46,932 bases of DNA from an uncultured Eubacterium sp. (lineage in GTDB: Bacteria; Bacillota; Clostridia; Lachnospirales; Lachnospiraceae), in NCBI GenBank assembly GCA_910584795.1, contig CAJUBZ010000001.1, positions 1-46,932 of the forward strand, in the 5' to 3' direction. A program made the translations under genes and the position numbers. Shown piece by piece: positions 41,981 through 46,932 of the stretch (its first letter is position 1; each line of letters begins with the position of its first letter). The notes below the pieces were generated by a model. The model saw only the letters and a list, made by a program, of their open reading frames with translations, was not told the origin of the DNA and did not search any database.

Positions 41981-43824
41981 TATAAATTATATTTTCTTAG
42001 CCAGTATCCAATCTGCAATACATAGGCAAGCATCTGTGGTCCTGCCATAAGCTGACCGTACCAAGGTTTGCCATAGTCTTTTGGACTGTTTACAAAACCC
42101 AGCAGCTTTTCTTTATCAATAATTGTCTGAAGAGAAAGATTTGAATTATATTCTTCTAAGACCATTTGTCCCAGCATTTTTTCATAATTCGGATCATATG
42201 TCTTCGGATAAGGGGTTTTCTTTCGATACAGAATTTCATCCGGAAGATATTTTTTTCCACATTCAACTAACAGACTTTTAGTCTGATTATGATAGCATTT
42301 GTATTCCCAAGGCACATTGAATACATATTCCAATATTCGATAATCTGCAAAAGGAACTCTGGCTTCAAGTCCTGAAAACATACTGCACCGGTCCATTCTG
42401 GTAAGAAGCGTCATCATAAACCATTTGATATTCAGCCACGTAACTTTTCGGCGCAATGTTTCTGTTTCGTTTTCGTCATCTAAATATTCGCATTTACCTA
42501 CAGATGTTTCATAAGCATTTTTTACATAATCGTTAATATTTAATTCATTAATAAAATCTTTTTTAAATAAATAAGTCCGGGCATTCATATCGTAAGACCA
42601 TGGGAAAGTATTTTGATTTAACATATCTGCTCTGTGGAACCATGGATAGCCGCCAAATATTTCATCAGCACATTCTCCGGTTAGGGTAACTTTACATTCT
42701 CTGGAAACCAATCTGCAGAAATACAGCATAGAGGATTCCACATCTGCCATACAAGGCATATCTCTGGCATCTACTGCTTCAAACAGACAATTAATCTGGT
42801 CATTGTTATTACATTCGAGATATTTGTGATTGCTGTTAATGTACTCTTTCATAATATCTACAAAAGGTCTGTCTCTTGTAGTCTGAAAGGAGTTGGCCTT
42901 AAAGTTAATCTCATTATCAACAAAATCAAAAGAATAGGTATTCAGCTTTTTGTCCCCAAGATTACTGCTTACAATAGAAGAAACAAGGCTGGAATCCAGT
43001 CCTCCTGACAAAAAAGTACAAATAGGAATGTCAGATACCATCTGTTTTTTGATACTGTCCTCGATTAAGTAGTTTGTATAACAAACAGTGGAGGCATAAT
43101 CATCCCGATGCATTCTGCTGGTAAGTTTCCAATAGCAGGTGTCTGTCAATGAAATATTTCTATTTTCGTCAAGTGTAACAGACATAAAATGTCCGGGAAG
43201 AACTTCGTGAATTCCTGCAAAAACTCCATTGCCCAATGTATGGGCAGGTCCAAGTCCGATGATTTCACACCAGCTGTCATTATTAAGTTTTGGTTCAATT
43301 CCGTAGGCAAAAATACCTTTTGGCTCAGAAGAAAAGACAAACTGTTTATCATCGATATAGTAAAATAATGGTTTTACACCAACATGATCTCTTGCAATAA
43401 TTAATTTATTATTATCATAGATAGCAAATGCAAAGATTCCGTTAAAATCTTTAAAAATTTTTGTTCCAAAAACAAGATAGCAATAAAGGATGATTTCAGT
43501 ATCGCTGGTTGTTCTCAAATCAATATCATATGATGACAATCGGTGTTTTAATTCATTTGTATTATATAGTTCGCCATTGTAAGCGATGGTAGCCCGTCTG
43601 CCATTATATCGTCTTGTCATTGGCTGATGACCGCCTTTTAAGTCACGAATTGATAATCTTGTATGGGCTAATCCACAGAAACCTTCCATATAAATTTCAT
43701 CATCATTTGGACCACGATGTTTTATGGAATTTTTCATATTTATTAGTTTATTTTTCAAAAGATTAAAAGAATAATCTTTAAAAACATCATGTTTTAATTG
43801 ATAAAAACCAGCGATACCGCACAT
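41980..43824 (-). CDS. asnB: Asparagine synthase (glutamine-hydrolysing)
   Basis: 614 residues. The N-terminal class II amidotransferase domain starts at the catalytic cysteine (MCGIAGFYQ), with RLSIRDLKGGHQPM and YNGELYN motifs. The synthetase domain has the pyrophosphate loop FLSGGLDSSLVSS near residue 272 and GECADEIFGGYPWF near 385. It makes asparagine from aspartate, glutamine and ATP. AGGAG precedes the ATG. It starts 19 nt after dpaB on the same strand, so it probably belongs to a dpaA-dpaB-asnB operon. That would make it a sporulation-expressed enzyme, comparable in timing to B. subtilis asnO; timing is inferred. Confidence 0.94.
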   Translation of the reverse strand: MCGIAGFYQLKHDVFKDYSFNLLKNKLINMKNSIKHRGPNDDEIYMEGFCGLAHTRLSIRDLKGGHQPMTRRYNGRRATIAYNGELYNTNELKHRLSSYDIDLRTTSDTEIILYCYLVFGTKIFKDFNGIFAFAIYDNNKLIIARDHVGVKPLFYYIDDKQFVFSSEPKGIFAYGIEPKLNNDSWCEIIGLGPAHTLGNGVFAGIHEVLPGHFMSVTLDENRNISLTDTCYWKLTSRMHRDDYASTVCYTNYLIEDSIKKQMVSDIPICTFLSGGLDSSLVSSIVSSNLGDKKLNTYSFDFVDNEINFKANSFQTTRDRPFVDIMKEYINSNHKYLECNNNDQINCLFEAVDARDMPCMADVESSMLYFCRLVSRECKVTLTGECADEIFGGYPWFHRADMLNQNTFPWSYDMNARTYLFKKDFINELNINDYVKNAYETSVGKCEYLDDENETETLRRKVTWLNIKWFMMTLLTRMDRCSMFSGLEARVPFADYRILEYVFNVPWEYKCYHNQTKSLLVECGKKYLPDEILYRKKTPYPKTYDPNYEKMLGQMVLEEYNSNLSLQTIIDKEKLLGFVNSPKDYGKPWYGQLMAGPQMLAYVLQIGYWLRKYNL

Positions 43825-43843
43825 AAAATACTCCTAAATAAAA

Positions 43844-44449
43844 TTATAGAATCGTAACATGTGGACTTTTAATAACAGGCTGAATCTGTCTGCCACCCAA
43901 TGCTTTTTCAATTGTTTCTTCAATTAAATCTACGTGAGCTATCATAGAGTTCGGTTTTGTAATATAGTTATCCTGTCCAAAAGGTACGAAGAAAATATTT
44001 TTCGTATTTAGAAGAATTCCAATATTTTTTAAATTCATTCCTAATGCGTCGTTTGTGCTTAAGAAAATTACTAAAGGTCTGTTATTTCTAAGATGTGCTT
44101 TGGCAGCCATTAAGACTGGTGTATCAGATATACCGTTTGCTAATTTTGATAAAGTATTGCCGGTACATGGGGCAATAACTAAAATGTCCAACATGGATTT
44201 GGGGCCGATAGGCTCAGCATCCGGTATTGTAGTGATAGGTGGCCTTCCACTGATTTCTTCCGCCATTTGTAAAAAGTCTTTACATTTTCCAAAACGGCTG
44301 TCTGTTGTGGAAGCATGATCTGAAAAAATAGTAAATATATTTGCTTTTGTATCTGCAAGCCGCTTTAGTTCTTCAAATACTTTTTTGTAGGTACAGTAAG
44401 AACCGGTAATTCCTATACCAATGTTCTTATCTTTAAAGTTATGAACCAT
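43844..44449 (-). CDS. dpaB: Dipicolinate synthase subunit B
   Basis: 201 residues. A flavoprotein-like fold with the N-terminal IGIGITGSYCTYKKVFEEL motif and central DILVIAPCTGNTLSKLANGISDTPVLMAAKAHLRN (interrupted in family alignments), characteristic of SpoVFB/DpaB. With DpaA it converts the dihydrodipicolinate-pathway intermediate to dipicolinic acid in the mother cell, for loading into the spore core. It overlaps dpaA by 11 nt and precedes asnB. Presence of both subunits indicates a spore former that uses SpoVF rather than EtfA for this step. Confidence 0.95.
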   Translation of the reverse strand: MVHNFKDKNIGIGITGSYCTYKKVFEELKRLADTKANIFTIFSDHASTTDSRFGKCKDFLQMAEEISGRPPITTIPDAEPIGPKSMLDILVIAPCTGNTLSKLANGISDTPVLMAAKAHLRNNRPLVIFLSTNDALGMNLKNIGILLNTKNIFFVPFGQDNYITKPNSMIAHVDLIEETIEKALGGRQIQPVIKSPHVTIL

Positions 44450-45254
44450 TTATCTCAGTCCTTTCTAAATATGAAATTATGCTTTTTGCAATTAATTCCC
44501 CAGCAGCTTTTGGTGCTGTGACACCAGGAATGCCAGGGCATGTAATGAGAGATAAATTATATTTATTTGCGAAATCCTCATTAAAACCGTAAGGAGCAGA
44601 GGCAATTTCAAATAACACACAACTGCTGTTGGCTTTCATATAGTGGATTTCCTGAAAGATATCAGTTGGAACAGTGTTGATAATTATATCAAATTTGTGA
44701 ATATGATGAATTAAGTCTTCGTATTCAATGCCTTCGTATCCATATGCCCTTGCCTGTATCAGGTGAAGGGCTGTGTGGTCATAAATTGAAACTTTTCCGG
44801 ATAGTGAAGTTAATGTTCTTGCCACATTAATACCACATTTACCAAAACCCAGAATGAGTATTCTGGCATTTCTAATAGTAGAGTCAGTGTGGGTAATAAT
44901 TGATGAAATAAGTCCTTCAGCTGTAAGAACAGCGTTATTCCACACAACAGTTTCATCATGAAGAACATCTACGAAATTGAAAGATTTATCATTATAAAAT
45001 ATTTTTGGAATGCTGCCGGCAAAAACTGTCTGACCGGGCTTAAGCAGATTCATAAATGTTTCCATCGGAAAACTGGAATAAAAGTCACAATTTAAATACT
45101 TTCCTTTTTTGCATAATGGTGTGGAACAAATAATATATTCGTCCTGATTAAAATCCATAGTAGATTTTAAATATGCATTGTATCCATGATTGTTTAAATA
45201 CTGACAGATATAATCCTGTCTTTTGTCTCCGGATAAAACAGCGATTGGTTTCAT
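44439..45254 (-). CDS. dpaA: Dipicolinate synthase subunit A
   Basis: 271 residues from ATG 45254, which has GGAGG (45264-45260) 5 nt upstream; the ATG at 45266 overlaps that site. The C-terminal half has a Rossmann NAD(P)-binding motif, ARILILGFGKCGINVARTL, near residue 135, and the end carries SLITCPGIPGVTAPKAAGELIA. Together these define DpaA/SpoVFA. It forms the dehydrogenase part of dipicolinate synthase with DpaB. A sigma-K-like promoter lies just upstream, consistent with mother-cell expression known for spoVF in B. subtilis. Confidence 0.95.
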   Translation of the reverse strand: MKPIAVLSGDKRQDYICQYLNNHGYNAYLKSTMDFNQDEYIICSTPLCKKGKYLNCDFYSSFPMETFMNLLKPGQTVFAGSIPKIFYNDKSFNFVDVLHDETVVWNNAVLTAEGLISSIITHTDSTIRNARILILGFGKCGINVARTLTSLSGKVSIYDHTALHLIQARAYGYEGIEYEDLIHHIHKFDIIINTVPTDIFQEIHYMKANSSCVLFEIASAPYGFNEDFANKYNLSLITCPGIPGVTAPKAAGELIAKSIISYLERTEINGS

Positions 45255-45270
45255 AGGCACCTCCATGATT

Positions 45271-45297
45271 TAATTTATGCAAATATTGTTTAAAAGT
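45271..45297 (-). promoter_or_regulatory. Sigma-K-like promoter of dpaA-dpaB-asnB
   Basis: On the minus strand AC (45297-45296), 16 nt, then CATAAATTA (45279-45271) fits AC-N16/17-CATAnnnTA. Transcription would begin near 45264, at the GGAGG of dpaA, giving a very short leader of about 10 nt. Confidence 0.6.
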
Positions 45298-45331
45298 GAT
45301 TTAAATATATGTTTTTCTTTTGGGGTGAAAA

Positions 45332-45340
45332 TGGTATAAT
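45332..45340 (+). promoter_or_regulatory. Extended -10 promoter of the CotH-like gene
   Basis: TGGTATAAT is an extended -10 element (TGn-TATAAT). The -35 region (45312-45317, TTTTTC) is poor, as often with extended -10 promoters. It is followed by GGAGG at 45371-45375 and ATG 45381. Confidence 0.5.
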
Positions 45341-45380
45341 AGAATTTATCAAAAAAGTATCGGATTAAATGGAGGTTCAT

Positions 45381-46896
45381 ATGAGGAGATACAGATTTAA
45401 AGGAGCTAATTTTATTATACTTGTAATTGCTTTTGTCATGTTTTGTGGTATGAGTGTTATGGCACAGGATTACGAAACTGGTGATATTGATAGAATTTAT
45501 ATTACTTGTGACAAGGAAATGAATCATTTGACAAAGGCAGTTTATGAAAGTGCTGTTATTGAAGTAGTTAAGAAAGATGGAACAATTGATGTCAGTGATA
45601 ATCAGGCTTTTGTAAAATTAAGAGGAAATTCAACATTAAAAGCGGAAAAGAAACCAGTAAAAATTAAATTTAGTTCTAAAGTTTCTGTTTTAGGAATGGA
45701 TAAAGGCAAAAAGTGGAATGTACTGGCAAATGCTTTTGATAAAACATTGATGAGAAATGCATTATGTCTGGAATTAGGTACAAAAATGGGACTTAACTAT
45801 ATCTCGCAGACAAGATTTGTGGATTTGTATTATAATAATCAATTAATTGGAAATTATCTGATTACTGAGCCTGTTGAGGCAGGAACCGGTAAGGTAGAAA
45901 TTGATGAGAGCGGTAATGATTTTTTGATTGAACTGGAACGTGAAAGATATGAATCAGATGTTACATATGTTCAGACAAAAAATGGGCTGCGTTTTGCAAT
46001 TAACGAACCGGAAGTTCCTACAGACAGCCAATATAAAAATATTGAAAACTATTTGATGAAAGTGGAAAATGCATTGAAAACAAACAGATTGTCTGAGTAT
46101 TCTAAATATATTGATGTAGATTCCTTTATTAATTATTATATCGTAAGCGAAATTTTTAAAGCTGTAGATTTTAATTATAGTTCTACAAGATTTTATGTTA
46201 AAAATAATAAAATGTATGCAGGACCGTTGTGGGATGTTGATTTGTCATCAGGCAATGCTTCTAAGACATTCTATAAAGACTATTACGAAGGTGATATAAG
46301 TTATAAAAAATTGTTCTGCACACAAATGAAGTGGTATTCATATTTAATAAAAAGTGATGAGTTCATCAACAAGTTAAATGAGCGTGTGAAAAAAATGATT
46401 ACTACGATTGAGAATATGTATGCTGGGAATGGATTAGGAATCAGTAGGATTGACTTTTTGTTAAAAAATTTTGGGAGATCTTTTGAAAGAAATTATGAAT
46501 CGATATTAGATGGAGGTGCCGGCTGGAGTATTACAAAGAGGTATTCTATATGTGATAATCCTATCGGACTGGAATTTGAAAACCATCCGAAGACTTACAG
46601 CGAAAATGTTTTGATGTTAAGAAACTGGTTAAAGAACAGGGTTAATTATTTACGTAAAGAATGGGCAGGAATCAGAAATAACAAAGTAGAAGACTTAGAG
46701 GCTGTAAAGAAATCTTATAACAGTATTGCTTTATCATGGTACAATTCGGGAGAGGCAGATGGAAATGAAATCTGGTGCAGGGCACAAAAAGGAAAATATA
46801 AACTTGTAAAAACAATTTTCAATGGGTATGCCGGAGAATGCACAATTAAGAAGTTGAAACCGGGAATAAAATATACTTTTAAAGTTAGGTCATATA
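45381..46896 (+). CDS. CotH-family secreted protein with Fn3 domain, truncated at contig end
   Basis: About 505 residues are real. A signal peptide (FIILVIAFVMFCGMSVMAQ, about residues 11-29) is followed by a CotH-kinase-like domain: KLRGNSTLKAEKKPVKIKF, then KKWNVLANAFDKTLMRN, GNYLITEPVE and the metal-site region AGPLWDVDLSSGN near residue 285. CotH proteins in spore formers phosphorylate coat proteins; here the signal peptide suggests an exported version. A fibronectin-III-like domain starts near residue 435 (SYNSIALSWYN...YKLVKTI...IKYTFKVRSYK). GGAGG fixes the start at 45381. The apparent last residues (IGRAHV) and stop are encoded by sequencing adapter, so the true C-terminus is missing. 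Confidence 0.88.
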
Positions 46897-46932
46897 AGAT
46901 CGGAAGAGCACACGTCTGAACTCCAGTCACCT
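46897..46932 (+). other. Illumina TruSeq adapter contamination
   Basis: From 46897 the sequence begins AGATCGGAAGAGC and continues as the TruSeq read-1 adapter through 46930, followed by 2 more bases. The match covers all 34 adapter bases. Translated forward it gives the known artefact peptide IGRAHV, and on the reverse strand MTGVQTCALPI. It is not genomic DNA. Confidence 0.98.

Noticed and set aside
45270..45527. Minus-strand 85-residue ORF
   Set aside because: It is antisense to the CotH gene start and covers its promoter; no ribosome binding site or family resemblance.
46715..46930. Minus-strand ORF beginning MTGVQTCALPI
   Set aside because: Its first residues are encoded by the adapter and the rest is a shadow of the CotH-like gene.

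Overview
The window reads as a chromosomal contig from a low-GC, spore-forming member of the Clostridia, most probably a Lachnospiraceae. The evidence is AT-rich composition with AGA-dominated arginine codons, strong AGGAGG-type ribosome binding sites, dipicolinate synthase genes (dpaAB), two sigma-K-like promoters, an HrcA/CIRCE site, and small conserved proteins I associate with Lachnospiraceae (DUF5721, CmpB-like, GGGtGRT). The last 36 bases are not genomic: positions 46897-46930 match the Illumina TruSeq adapter, followed by 2 bases, so the final gene is cut there.

Layout. 1-134: start of a minus-strand gene running off the edge. 279-3067: a cysteine-rich protein with a sigma-K-like promoter, glyA, and a small CmpB-like membrane protein. 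3153-5377 (minus): aroC-azlC-azlD. 5643-8026: aldo/keto reductase, tgt, yajC. 8028-8542: terminator plus two structured intergenic repeats. 8543-15407: leuB, ilvD, ilvB, serC, serA (branched-chain and serine synthesis). 15588-19371: MscS channel, a small conserved protein, a lipoprotein nuclease, proA, a small coupled ORF. 19484-20361: a fibronectin-III remnant and a small secreted protein. 20521-21891 (minus): argH. 22247-24944: dus and a beta-CASP metallo-beta-lactamase. 25079-27067 (minus): htpG behind a CIRCE operator. 27225-28275: repeats around a DUF5721 gene. 28438-35696: a 2,041-residue membrane-anchored repeat protein, tRNA-Thr(CGT), and two small membrane proteins. 35736-38736: asd and the NifU-like/GGGtGRT pair. 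38825-41452: a ribosomal-protection-type GTPase fused to a Rae1/YacP-type NYN nuclease. 41551-41938: an MNT nucleotidyltransferase with a HEPN remnant. 41980-45254 (minus): dpaA-dpaB-asnB. 45381-46896: a truncated CotH-family protein.

How the parts fit together. Much of the window is housekeeping amino-acid metabolism: Ser/Gly (serC, serA, glyA), branched-chain (leuB, ilvD, ilvB, azlCD), and Pro, Arg, Asp-family and Asn genes. A sporulation theme links the cysteine-rich protein, dpaAB-asnB and possibly the CotH-like protein. Two genes (DUF5721 and the GTPase-nuclease fusion) share a canonical promoter whose -10 box ends exactly 7 nt before the ATG, predicting leaderless mRNAs.

Most unusual content: (1) the GTPase-Rae1 fusion; (2) the giant beta-repeat protein and its tRNA-linked membrane partners; (3) two dispersed families of intergenic palindromic elements whose stems differ in sequence but stay paired; (4) four 74-bp tandem repeats upstream of the giant gene; (5) a eukaryote-like charged linker in HtpG. 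All function calls are by reading the sequence; no database search was run.
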